Below are positions 50,046 through 59,769 of a stretch of 64,000 bases of DNA, in pieces (positions within the stretch are counted from its first letter, which is position 1; the number at the start of each line of letters is the position of its first letter). This DNA comes from Zoogloea sp041908905. GTDB taxonomy: Bacteria; Pseudomonadota; Gammaproteobacteria; Burkholderiales; Rhodocyclaceae. The stretch spans positions 1-64,000 of the forward strand of contig NZ_JAYREK010000018.1 in assembly GCF_041908905.1 (NCBI RefSeq), written 5' to 3'. Below the pieces are notes generated by a model. That model made no database searches. It was given only the letters and a program-made list of their open reading frames with translations, and was not told the DNA's origin. The position numbers and the translations under genes were made by a program.

Positions 50046-51464
50046 TCAGTCGAGCCGCGCGAGCTTGGACTTGGCCATCGGCGGGTTCTGGGCGAAGTAG
50101 CGCCGCAGCCCGCGCAGGATCGCCTCGGCCATGCGGTCCTGATAGGCCTCGTCGTTGAGGCGGGCTTCTTCTTCCGGGTTCGAGATGAAGGCCGTCTCGA
50201 TCAGGATGGACGGGATGTCCGGCGCCTTCAGCACCGCAAAGCTGGCCTGTTCCACCTGCCCCTTGTGCAGCTTGTTGATGCCACCGAGCTCGCCCAGCAC
50301 GGCCTTGCCCACCTTCAGGCTGTCGTTGATCGACGCGGTCTGGGAGAGGTCCAGCAGGGTGCGTGCGAGGTGGCCGTCCTTGACCCCCAGGTTCACCCCG
50401 CCGATCAGGTCGGCGGCGTTTTCCTTCTGGGCCAGCCAGCGTGCCGCGGTGCTCGACGCGCCCTTGTCGGACAGCACGAAGACCGAGCTCCCGCGGGCGG
50501 TCGGGCTGATGAAGGCGTCGGCGTGGATGGAGACGAAGAGATCCGCCTGAACCCGGCGCGCCTTGGCCACCCGCTGCTGGAGGGGAACGAAGTAGTCGGC
50601 GTCGCGGGTGAGCATCGCGCGCATGTTGGGCTGGGCGTCGATCTTGGCCTTCAGGCGCTGCCCGACCGACAGGGTCACGTGTTTCTCGAAGCTGCCGGCG
50701 GCGCCCACTGCGCCCGGGTCCTCGCCGCCGTGGCCGGGGTCGATGGCGATTGTGATCAGCCGGTTCACCCGTTCGTCGTCGCCGGCACGGCTGGGCGGCG
50801 GTTCGGGCCGCTCGCTGTTGCGGGCCTGTTGCGTGGGCTCGGCCTTGCGCGGGGCTTCGGCCACGGCGCGGCGCGGCGGCTCCTCGGGGCGCTGGGGCGG
50901 GCTGGCGCCGCCCGCGGCGGCCTCTTCGGGGGAAATCTTCTCGAGCAGGGCGAGCAGGGGGTCGACCGGTTCGACCGGGTAGAGGTCCAGCACCAGCCGG
51001 TGCCCGTATTCGCCGACCGGGGCGAGGGTGAAGATCTGCGGTGTCACCTCGGCCTTGAGTTCGATCACCAGCCGGACCACGCCGGGCCGGTTGCGCCCGG
51101 CGCGGATCAGCTGGATGTACGGGTCCTGTCCGCTGATCTTGGACGGCAGCGACTGCAGCACCTCGTTGAGCTCCACGCCCTCCAGGTCCACCACCAGGCG
51201 CTCCGGGTTGCGCACCATCTGGTGGGTGAAGTTGACCGCGCTGCGGCTCTCCAGGGTGACGCGGGTGTAGTCGCGGGCCGGCCACACCCGCACCGCCAGC
51301 ATGGACGTCGTGGCGGCGTGGCCCGCCCGGCTGACCATCAGCAGCAGGGCGGCGCCGGTGGAGCCGAGGAAGCGGCGCCGGCTGATGGGGCTCGGCCCGG
51401 GCCCGCTCAGGGGGCCGGCCTGGCCGCCGGTGGGGCGATAACTGCGTTGAAATCGTCGAGACAT
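50046..51464 (-). CDS. amiC: N-acetylmuramoyl-L-alanine amidase AmiC-like, Tat-exported
   Basis: The 472-residue periplasmic enzyme cleaves the muramyl-peptide amide bond during septum splitting. A twin-arginine signal (SRRRFLG at residues 28-34, cleavage near GHA-AT) is followed by an AMIN localisation domain (about 55-160) and a long Pro/Arg linker. The Amidase_3 catalytic domain has IAIDPGHGGEDPGA, SIHADAF and LIETAFISNPEEE zinc/catalytic residues. GGAGGG precedes ATG 51464. The 5' end overlaps tsaE by 58 nt, and the two are probably co-transcribed. This tsaE-amiC order is common in betaproteobacteria. Confidence 0.95.
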   Translation of the reverse strand: MSRRFQRSYRPTGGQAGPLSGPGPSPISRRRFLGSTGAALLLMVSRAGHAATTSMLAVRVWPARDYTRVTLESRSAVNFTHQMVRNPERLVVDLEGVELNEVLQSLPSKISGQDPYIQLIRAGRNRPGVVRLVIELKAEVTPQIFTLAPVGEYGHRLVLDLYPVEPVDPLLALLEKISPEEAAAGGASPPQRPEEPPRRAVAEAPRKAEPTQQARNSERPEPPPSRAGDDERVNRLITIAIDPGHGGEDPGAVGAAGSFEKHVTLSVGQRLKAKIDAQPNMRAMLTRDADYFVPLQQRVAKARRVQADLFVSIHADAFISPTARGSSVFVLSDKGASSTAARWLAQKENAADLIGGVNLGVKDGHLARTLLDLSQTASINDSLKVGKAVLGELGGINKLHKGQVEQASFAVLKAPDIPSILIETAFISNPEEEARLNDEAYQDRMAEAILRGLRRYFAQNPPMAKSKLARLD

Positions 51465-51934
51465 CTTTGGCCCTCCGGGCTCAGCGCACGCAGTGCAAGC
51501 TCGCGGCCGCCGGCCGGCGCAACATGCAGCAAGACTTCGAGGTCTGCTGCGGGGAGGTAGGGCTGGGCCCGGTCGGGCCACTCGACAAGGCGGATGCCGT
51601 CGCCTTCGAAACACTCTTCAAGGCCAGCCTCGAGAAACTCTTCTGCATGGGTGAAGCGATAAAAATCAAAGTGATATACACTAATTCTAGAATCTTTATA
51701 CGGTTCGACCAAGGTGTACGTCGGGCTCTTCACCCGGCCGGTGTAGCCCAGCCCACGCAGCAGGCCGCGGGTCAGCGTGGTTTTGCCGGCACCCAGGTCG
51801 CCGCGCAGGAACACCGTCAGCCGCGCCGGGAGTGCCGCCGCCAGGCGGGCACCGGCAGCCAGCGTGGCGTCCTCGTCGGGCAGGTGCAGGTGGGCTGAAG
51901 GGCCGCTATCATTTCCGGGATGAATTTGGTGCAC
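51407..51934 (-). CDS. tsaE: tRNA threonylcarbamoyladenosine biosynthesis ATPase TsaE
   Basis: The protein is about 160-175 residues. The P-loop GDLGAGKTTLTRGLLRGLG, SPTYTLVEPY, HFDFYR and RLVEWPDR are TsaE signatures. TsaE works with TsaB and TsaD to make t6A37 in tRNA. The start is uncertain: no ATG is near the conserved beginning (HLHLPDEDATL, about nt 51891), so the best ordinary codon is GTG 51934. That overlaps the divergent queG ATG (51920) by 15 nt, which is unusual. A nearer non-ATG start is possible. It overlaps amiC by 58 nt. TcdA, which acts on the t6A product, is also in the window. Confidence 0.88.
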   Translation of the reverse strand: MHQIHPGNDSGPSAHLHLPDEDATLAAGARLAAALPARLTVFLRGDLGAGKTTLTRGLLRGLGYTGRVKSPTYTLVEPYKDSRISVYHFDFYRFTHAEEFLEAGLEECFEGDGIRLVEWPDRAQPYLPAADLEVLLHVAPAGGRELALRALSPEGQRCLDDFNAVIAPPAARPAP

Positions 51935-53017
51935 GATAATCTTTCTGGCGGGCAGGAAAGCCTGGCGTCCCTTGCCGCGGATATCAAGACGTGGGGGCGG
52001 GCGCTCGGTTTCGACGAGGTCGGCATCGCGGACACGGGCCTCGCCGACGCCGAGGCGGGCCTGACGGCCTGGCTCGAGGCCGGCTGCCATGGGCAGATGG
52101 ATTATATGTACAAACATGGGGTCAAGCGCTCCCGGCCGGAGGTCCTGGTGCCGGGCACCCGGCGGGTGATCTCGGCGCGCATGTCCTATCTGCCCGATGC
52201 CGAGGACGCGCTGGCGGTGCTCGGCGATCCCGCCCGTGCCTACGTCTCGCGCTACGCGCTGGGCCGCGATTACCACAAGGTGCTGCGGGCCCGCCTGCAG
52301 AAGCTCGCCGACCGGATTGCCGCCGTCGCCCCCCACGCGGCGCGGGTCTTCGTCGATTCGGCGCCGGTCATGGAGGTCGCCCTGGCCGAGAAGGCCGGCC
52401 TCGGCTGGCGTGGCAAGCACACCCTGCTGTTGTCCCGGCAGGCGGGGTCGTTCTTCTTTCTGGGCGAGATCTACACCGACCTGGCCCTGCCGGTGGATGC
52501 GGCCCCGGAAGCCCACTGCGGGCGTTGCAGCGCGTGCATCACGGCCTGCCCGACCGGCGCCATCGTGGCGCCCTACCGGGTCGATGCCCGGCGCTGCATC
52601 TCGTACCTGACCATCGAGCTGAAGGGGGCGATCCCGGAGGAGTTCCGGCCCATGATGGGCAACCGGATCTACGGTTGCGACGACTGCCAGCTGGCATGCC
52701 CCTGGAACCGTTTTGCCCGCAAGGCTGTCGAACCCGATTTCGCGCCCCGCCATGGTCTCGACCGGGCGGGGCTGGTGGCATTGTTTCACTGGTCGGAAGC
52801 GGATTTCACCGAGCGGATGGCCGGCAGCCCCATCTACCGCATCGGCTACGAGCGCTGGTCGCGCAACCTCGCGGTCGCACTGGGTAATGCCCAATGTGCG
52901 GAAGATGTCCTTGCCGCGCTCGCTTTACGGCGGGAAGATTCGTCCCCTGTCGTCAGGGAGCACGTGCGCTGGGCCCTCGGACGACACGATGGCTCACCTG
53001 TTAAAGGCGCTGTATAG
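51920..53017 (+). CDS. queG: Epoxyqueuosine reductase QueG
   Basis: The 365-residue cobalamin-dependent iron-sulfur enzyme reduces epoxyqueuosine to queuosine in tRNA anticodons. It carries two [4Fe-4S] motifs, CGRCSACITACPTGA and CDDCQLACPWN, and an N-terminal vitamin-B12-binding domain (VFVDSAPVMEVALAEKAGLGWRGKHTLLL). A C-terminal HEAT-like tail completes the normal length. The cobalamin adenosyltransferase and CbiX genes elsewhere in the window concern the same cofactor. It is divergent from tsaE, with overlapping start regions. Confidence 0.96.
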   Translation: MNLVHDNLSGGQESLASLAADIKTWGRALGFDEVGIADTGLADAEAGLTAWLEAGCHGQMDYMYKHGVKRSRPEVLVPGTRRVISARMSYLPDAEDALAVLGDPARAYVSRYALGRDYHKVLRARLQKLADRIAAVAPHAARVFVDSAPVMEVALAEKAGLGWRGKHTLLLSRQAGSFFFLGEIYTDLALPVDAAPEAHCGRCSACITACPTGAIVAPYRVDARRCISYLTIELKGAIPEEFRPMMGNRIYGCDDCQLACPWNRFARKAVEPDFAPRHGLDRAGLVALFHWSEADFTERMAGSPIYRIGYERWSRNLAVALGNAQCAEDVLAALALRREDSSPVVREHVRWALGRHDGSPVKGAV

Positions 53018-53026
53018 TATCGATCA

Positions 53027-53800
53027 ATGTTTCGTAAAGATCCCAAACCCTCGCCCGAAGAAGTGCGTCCGCCGCAAACGCTGGCGGAAGTCACCGCCAT
53101 GGAATCATGGCGCTTCGATCCTCTCTGCATTGCCGAGGACGCGCCCAAGGTCGATGTTCCTGCCCATCGTCAGGACAAGTTCCGGATCAAGATGCTCATG
53201 CGCGACGGCGAGCGCCGCCGCGAGACCGACCTGCTGATCCAGAAGCGCTACGCCTGGCGCGGTTACGGCGCCGTCGGCACGGCCGAAGAGCCCAACCAGC
53301 TGACCATGAACGCCGAACTCTTCGGCCGGATCTACGCGACGGTCACCGTCAATATCGACTCCCCCGCCGGGCTCGCCCTCGACAGCACCTATGGTGCGGA
53401 GGCGGCGCGCCTGCGTGCCCAGGGAGCCAAGCTGTGCGAGTTCGGGCGTTTCGCCATCGATCCGACGGCGCGCTCCAAACGCCTGATCATCTCCCTGATC
53501 CACCTGCTCTACATCTATGCCCACCGGGTGAAGGGCTGCACCGACATCCTCATCGAGATCAACCCGCGCCACCGGGCCTTCTACGAGCGTCTCCTGGAGT
53601 TCGAGCAGATGGGGGCCGAGCGGATGTGCGAGCGGGTGAGTGCGCCCGCCATCCTGATGCACATCAGCTGTGCCAAGATCGAGCGCCGCCTGCGGGAGAT
53701 CGGCGGCAAATGGCGTGAACTGCCCGACGAAAAATCGGCCTACAAGTTTGCGCTGAGCCCCGAAGAAGAGGCCGAACTGGTCGCCCGCCTCGATTACTGA
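53027..53800 (+). CDS. FeeM-like N-acyl amino acid synthase / GNAT-fold acyltransferase
   Basis: The 257-residue protein resembles the FeeM family, in which a GNAT/autoinducer-synthase fold uses acyl-carrier-protein thioesters to acylate amino acids. Seen are RIKMLMRDGERRRETDLLIQKRYAWRGYG, a beta-rich TVTVNIDSPAGLALDSTYGAE core, CEFGRFAIDPTARS (typical of the family) and ILIEINPRHRAFYERLLEF. No signal peptide is present. ATG 53027 lies 9 nt after the queG stop; a later ATG (53099, MESWRFDPL) is possible. The acyl donor and acceptor are unknown, and the name is by family resemblance. Confidence 0.75.
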   Translation: MFRKDPKPSPEEVRPPQTLAEVTAMESWRFDPLCIAEDAPKVDVPAHRQDKFRIKMLMRDGERRRETDLLIQKRYAWRGYGAVGTAEEPNQLTMNAELFGRIYATVTVNIDSPAGLALDSTYGAEAARLRAQGAKLCEFGRFAIDPTARSKRLIISLIHLLYIYAHRVKGCTDILIEINPRHRAFYERLLEFEQMGAERMCERVSAPAILMHISCAKIERRLREIGGKWRELPDEKSAYKFALSPEEEAELVARLDY

Positions 53801-53860
53801 GCGCCGCGCCGCCGTGGTGGCGTAGAATCCGCGGTCCTCGTCCTGCATTTTCCTGCTGCC

Positions 53861-54670
53861 ATGCCTGATACCGGTAAGCTGCCGATCGGGGTCTTCGACT
53901 CCGGTGTGGGCGGCCTGACTGTCGTGCGCGCCCTCATGGAGCGCCTGCCCCTCGAGAACATCGTCTACTTCGGGGACACGGCCCGCGTGCCCTACGGTGT
54001 CAAATCGGTGGCCACCATCGAGCACTTCACCGGCCAGATCACCGACCACCTGCTGGAGCAGGGCGTCAAAATGCTGATCATCGCCTGCAACACGATGGCG
54101 GCGGTGGCCTCCCAGGTAGTCAAGCAGAAGGCCGGGGCGATCCCGGTGCTCGACGTGATCGATGCCGGCGCCCGTGCTGCGGTGGCCGAGTCCCGCTCCC
54201 GGGCGATCGGGGTGATCGGCACGCCGACCACCATCAACAGCAACGCCTACGCCCGCCGGATTCACGCCCTCGACCCCAACGTGCGGGTTTATTCGCAGGC
54301 GTGCCCGCTGTTCGTGCCCCTGGTCGAGGAGGGCTGGCTGGAGCACGAGGTGACCCGGCTCACCGCCCAGGAATATCTCAAGCCCGTGCTGGCCGAGAAC
54401 GTGGATACCCTGGTCCTCGGCTGTACCCATTACCCGCTGATCAAGCCCCTGCTGCAGGATGTGGTGGGGCCGGAGGTCCGCCTCGTCGATTCGGCCATCA
54501 CCGTCGCCGAGCAGGCCGCCCGCACCCTCACCGCGATGGGGATCGCCAACGACGGCGAGAGTCTGCCCACCTACCGTTACACCGTCACCGATATCCCGCT
54601 GCGCTTCCAGACCATCGGCGAGCGCTTCCTCGGCCGTTCGCTGGGCACCGTGAACAAGGTGGATTGGTAA
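53861..54670 (+). CDS. murI: Glutamate racemase
   Basis: The 269-residue cytosolic enzyme makes D-glutamate for peptidoglycan. The two catalytic Cys are in IIACNTMAA and LGCTHYPLI, and IGVFDSGVGGLTVVRAL lies near the N-terminus. The length is normal. A TAGAAT hexamer about 40 nt upstream of the ATG is a possible -10. A 14-bp GC-rich palindrome (GCCGGCGCGCCGGC, 54671-54684) begins right after the stop codon, without a T run. Confidence 0.96.
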   Translation: MPDTGKLPIGVFDSGVGGLTVVRALMERLPLENIVYFGDTARVPYGVKSVATIEHFTGQITDHLLEQGVKMLIIACNTMAAVASQVVKQKAGAIPVLDVIDAGARAAVAESRSRAIGVIGTPTTINSNAYARRIHALDPNVRVYSQACPLFVPLVEEGWLEHEVTRLTAQEYLKPVLAENVDTLVLGCTHYPLIKPLLQDVVGPEVRLVDSAITVAEQAARTLTAMGIANDGESLPTYRYTVTDIPLRFQTIGERFLGRSLGTVNKVDW

Positions 54671-54823
54671 GCCGGCGCGCCGGCTGGGCGCCCGGGCGGC
54701 GTCCCGGCGCGCTGCCGAGGCACCTCGACGGCGGGGTTTCAGCCGCACGCCCACGCGGATTGATGGATTGTCATCGGCCGGGCGGGCGCCGTCAGCCTGG
54801 CGCCGCCGCCCCGCCAGGGTGTG

Positions 54824-55375
54824 TCAGGCGTTCTTGCGCTTCTGCCACAGCACGTCGCCGCGGCCGCCGGCGCGGTTGAGCACCCGCCCCAGCACGAAGA
54901 GCAGATCCGACAGCCGGTTGAGGTACTGGCGCGGGGCGTCGTTCACCGCCTCCTCCTGGCCCAGCGCGACGATCATCCGTTCGGCGCGCCGGCAGATCGT
55001 GCGTGCCTGGTGGCACAGGGCCGCGGCGCGGGTGCCGCCGGGCAGGATGAAGTCCTTCAGGGGCTCCAGGTCGTCGTTGAAGCGGTCGAGCTCTTCCTCG
55101 AGGTGCTGCACCTGCTTGGCGGTGATCATCTCCATGCCGGGGATGCACACCTCGCCACCCAGGTCGAAGAGGTCGTGCTGCACATTGGTCAGCAGCGCGC
55201 GCACGTCTTCGGGAAGCTCCTCGCACAGCAGCACGCCGATGGCGGCGTTGACCTCGTCCACCTCGCCCAGGGTGTGGATGCGCAGGCTGTTCTTGGATAC
55301 CCGGTTGCCGTTGCCGAGGCCGGTGGTGCCGGCGTCGCCGGTGCGGGTGTAGATCTTGGACAGGCGGTGGCCCAT
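54824..55375 (-). CDS. Cob(I)yrinic acid a,c-diamide adenosyltransferase (PduO type)
   Basis: The 183-residue enzyme transfers adenosyl from ATP to cob(I)alamin. The N-terminal ATP motif SKIYTRTGDAGTTGLGNGNRVSK and the RTICRRAERMIVALGQEE helix are PduO-type signatures. The substrate loop with FILPGGTRAAA and the C-terminal YLNRLSDLLFVLGRVLN are also present. It is divergent from alaS. A TATAAT on the minus strand (55414-55419) is a likely -10. Confidence 0.95.
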   Translation of the reverse strand: MGHRLSKIYTRTGDAGTTGLGNGNRVSKNSLRIHTLGEVDEVNAAIGVLLCEELPEDVRALLTNVQHDLFDLGGEVCIPGMEMITAKQVQHLEEELDRFNDDLEPLKDFILPGGTRAAALCHQARTICRRAERMIVALGQEEAVNDAPRQYLNRLSDLLFVLGRVLNRAGGRGDVLWQKRKNA

Positions 55376-55444
55376 GGTTCTCCCTCTTCTCTTGGTATGT
55401 TCTCGGAGCGGGGATTATAGCCAGCGGGAGCGGATGAGGTTGAA

Positions 55445-55453
55445 TGCTACAAT
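55445..55453 (+). promoter_or_regulatory. Extended -10 promoter element of alaS
   Basis: TGC-TACAAT is an extended -10 (TG at 55445-55446, hexamer at 55448-55453). It lies about 70 nt upstream of the alaS ATG with no convincing -35. Confidence 0.45.
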
Positions 55454-55519
55454 TTCGCGCTTTGAAACCTGCGTTCCCCTGACCGTCGCCCCGCGATGTC
55501 ACCCGGAGACCCCACGCCG

Positions 55520-58144
<2,625 letters not shown>

Positions 58145-58152
58145 TCCCCATC

Positions 58153-58185
58153 GGCGCCCGCCGGCCCCGGGGCCCCGCGGGCGCC
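58153..58185. other. Strong GC hairpin between alaS and the Nudix gene
   Basis: The arms GGCGCCCGC and GCGGGCGCC enclose a further GGCCCC / GGGGCC pairing, making a long GC stem just after the alaS stop. There is no T run, so it is not a standard terminator. It may slow read-through into the Nudix gene 26 nt on. Confidence 0.5.
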
Positions 58186-58211
58186 CGGCCCGTGATTGCG
58201 GGAAGCATCCC

Positions 58212-58763
58212 ATGAGTTCTCCCACCTGGCGTTTCTGCCCCCAGTGCGGCAGCCCCCTCGAGTGGGGCGAAATGGCCGGCGCCGAGCGCCAGCTGTGCTT
58301 TGCCCCGGCCTGCGGCTTCGTGCGCTGGGACAACCCGCTGCCGGTGGTGGCCGCGGTGATCGAGTGCGTCGACCGCGACGGTGCCATCCTGCTGGCCCGC
58401 AACCAGGCGTGGCCCGAAAAGATGTTCGCCCTCGTCACCGGCTTCCTTGAGCGCGGCGAAACCCCTGAAGAGGCGGTTGCGCGGGAGGTGATGGAGGAGG
58501 TCGCCCTGGAGGCCGTGTCGGTGAAGCTGCTCGGCGCCTACCCCTTTGCGCGCAAGAACGAGATCATCATCGGTTACCACGTCCAGGCCCGTGGCGAAAT
58601 CCGCCTCAACGAGGAGCTTGCCGAATACCGCCTCGTCCGGCCCGAGCAGCTTCGCCCCTGGCCCCAGGCCACCGGGCTGGCGGTGCGCGACTGGATGCTG
58701 TCCCGCGGCATGGCGGTGCCCGAGATCGCCGAGGGCAACCTGTTTGTGCACGCCGGTCTCTGA
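58212..58763 (+). CDS. Nudix hydrolase with N-terminal zinc ribbon
   Basis: The 183-residue protein starts with a zinc-ribbon (CPQCG...CFAPACG, four Cys). It has a Nudix box GFLERGETPEEAVAREVMEEVAL that keeps the catalytic REVMEE core but replaces the last Gly with Ala. Zinc-ribbon Nudix proteins of this kind hydrolyse nucleoside diphosphate derivatives such as NADH, but the SQPWPFPxS motif of NudC is absent, so the substrate is unclear. It is downstream of alaS on the same strand with a 67-nt gap. Confidence 0.9.
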   Translation: MSSPTWRFCPQCGSPLEWGEMAGAERQLCFAPACGFVRWDNPLPVVAAVIECVDRDGAILLARNQAWPEKMFALVTGFLERGETPEEAVAREVMEEVALEAVSVKLLGAYPFARKNEIIIGYHVQARGEIRLNEELAEYRLVRPEQLRPWPQATGLAVRDWMLSRGMAVPEIAEGNLFVHAGL

Positions 58764-58940
58764 AGCGCGGGCTTGTGTTGGTGCGGGGGCGGGCCGCCGT
58801 GACCGTGGCGTGAGGCGGGTTCGGGGTGAACGTGCGCAAGTCGCCGACTCACGTTCGCACGGCTGTTTGGTTTGTTGTTTTTGATTTTGTCGGCAATTTT
58901 TACACTTATTTTTCTTTGTAAAAATCTCTTCTTCGATTGA

Positions 58941-58958
58941 GCCTCAACTGTGAGGCTA
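58941..58958. promoter_or_regulatory. Inverted repeat upstream of sigma-54 promoter, candidate activator site
   Basis: AGCCTCA (58941-58947), a 4-nt spacer and TGAGGCT (58952-58958), a perfect 7-bp inverted repeat about 85 nt upstream of the predicted RNA start. The position fits an enhancer-binding-protein site such as that of PrsR. It could also form an RNA hairpin. Confidence 0.45.
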
Positions 58959-59009
58959 TCAATCTGATTTTTATGATTTTTTTGCAAAGATTTGGTTTTT
59001 GTTGTTTTT

Positions 59010-59025
59010 GGGCATGGCTTTTGCT
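59010..59025 (+). promoter_or_regulatory. Sigma-54 promoter of the PEP-CTERM gene
   Basis: GGGCATG-GCTT-TTGCT matches TGGCACG-N4-TTGCW with the exact GG-N10-GC spacing, two mismatches in the -24 element and a perfect -12 element. The RNA start is predicted at about 59036. The ATG is at 59082. Confidence 0.75.
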
Positions 59026-59081
59026 GTGGGGTGCTGAGCGTTTTTACTCAAGCATCCACCAGACAAAAGAGGCTAGAACTC

Positions 59082-59672
59082 ATGAAAACCATCAGCAAGC
59101 TCATCTCCGGCATCACCCTCGCGCTGGCCTGCACGGCCGCCAGCGCCACCGTCATCAACTTCGATTCCTTGGTCGCCCCCGGCTCCTACGGGCCCACGAG
59201 CGGTTCTGGCTTCACCGATTCCGGCTTCGTGTTCAGCTCGAACATGGACGTGGTCGACGTCAGCCCCACGGGCGGTTGGTGGAGTTCCGGTGTCGGTAGC
59301 GGGCACAGTGGCAAGTTTGCGGCCCTCAACAACTTCTATGGCAACATGGTCATGACCCAGGCGGGGGGCGGTACGTTCTCGGTCCAGGACCTGTGGCTCA
59401 ACGGCTGGCAGGGGGCGCTCACCTCCGTCACCATCGAGGGCCTGCTGAATGGCGCAGTGACCGACAGCTACAGCCTCACGTTCAGCAGCCCCTGGACCAA
59501 CGCCGTTCTCAATTTTTCCGCCGTGGATACGCTGCGCATCAACACCAACGGCACCTTCCTGGTCGATGACATCCAGGTGAACGGCAGCAACGCGATCCCC
59601 GAGCCGGCCACCGCTGCGCTGCTGGGGCTGGGCCTCGCGGGCCTCGGTCTGGCCCGCCGTCGTTCGGTCTGA
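59082..59672 (+). CDS. PEP-CTERM sorting-domain protein
   Basis: The 196-residue exported protein has a signal peptide (MKTISKLISG..., cleavage near ASA-TV, about residue 22). A beta-rich body of about 140 residues follows (INFDSLVAPGSYGP..., FLVDDIQVNG), like other PEP-CTERM proteins with lectin-like or DUF-type jelly-roll folds. The PEP-CTERM tail has IPEPATAALLGLG, a hydrophobic helix and LARRRSV. AGAGG about 10 nt upstream supports the ATG. Expression is probably sigma-54 dependent. The function is unknown; the tail indicates exosortase processing. Confidence 0.9.
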   Translation: MKTISKLISGITLALACTAASATVINFDSLVAPGSYGPTSGSGFTDSGFVFSSNMDVVDVSPTGGWWSSGVGSGHSGKFAALNNFYGNMVMTQAGGGTFSVQDLWLNGWQGALTSVTIEGLLNGAVTDSYSLTFSSPWTNAVLNFSAVDTLRINTNGTFLVDDIQVNGSNAIPEPATAALLGLGLAGLGLARRRSV

Positions 59673-59715
59673 TCGCTCGCGCGCAGGGCGGCTCCAGCCG
59701 CCCCGATGTGCAACA

Positions 59716-59751
59716 AAAAACGTCCCGGGGCTCTCACTCCGGGGCGTTTTT
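59716..59751. terminator. Bidirectional terminator between PEP-CTERM gene and phosphomannomutase
   Basis: AAAAACGTCCCGG / CCGGGGCGTTTTT, a 13-bp stem with one G-U pair and a 10-nt loop. A-rich and T-rich ends make it work on both strands. Confidence 0.88.
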
Positions 59752-59769
59752 GTTGTTTCTGGAGAGCGC

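Larger units (their letters stand above)
58764..59081. other. 318-nt AT-rich non-coding region before the PEP-CTERM gene
   Basis: Much of 58860-59045 is strikingly T-rich in a GC-rich genome. It contains the inverted repeat at 58941-58958, a near-IHF site (TATCAATCTGATT, about 58958-58970) and the sigma-54 promoter at 59010-59025. I see no small gene. Confidence 0.65.

Noticed and set aside
58860..59050. T-rich tract as an inserted mobile element
   Set aside because: No terminal repeats, target duplication or transposase. The low GC is explained better as a sigma-54/IHF control region.
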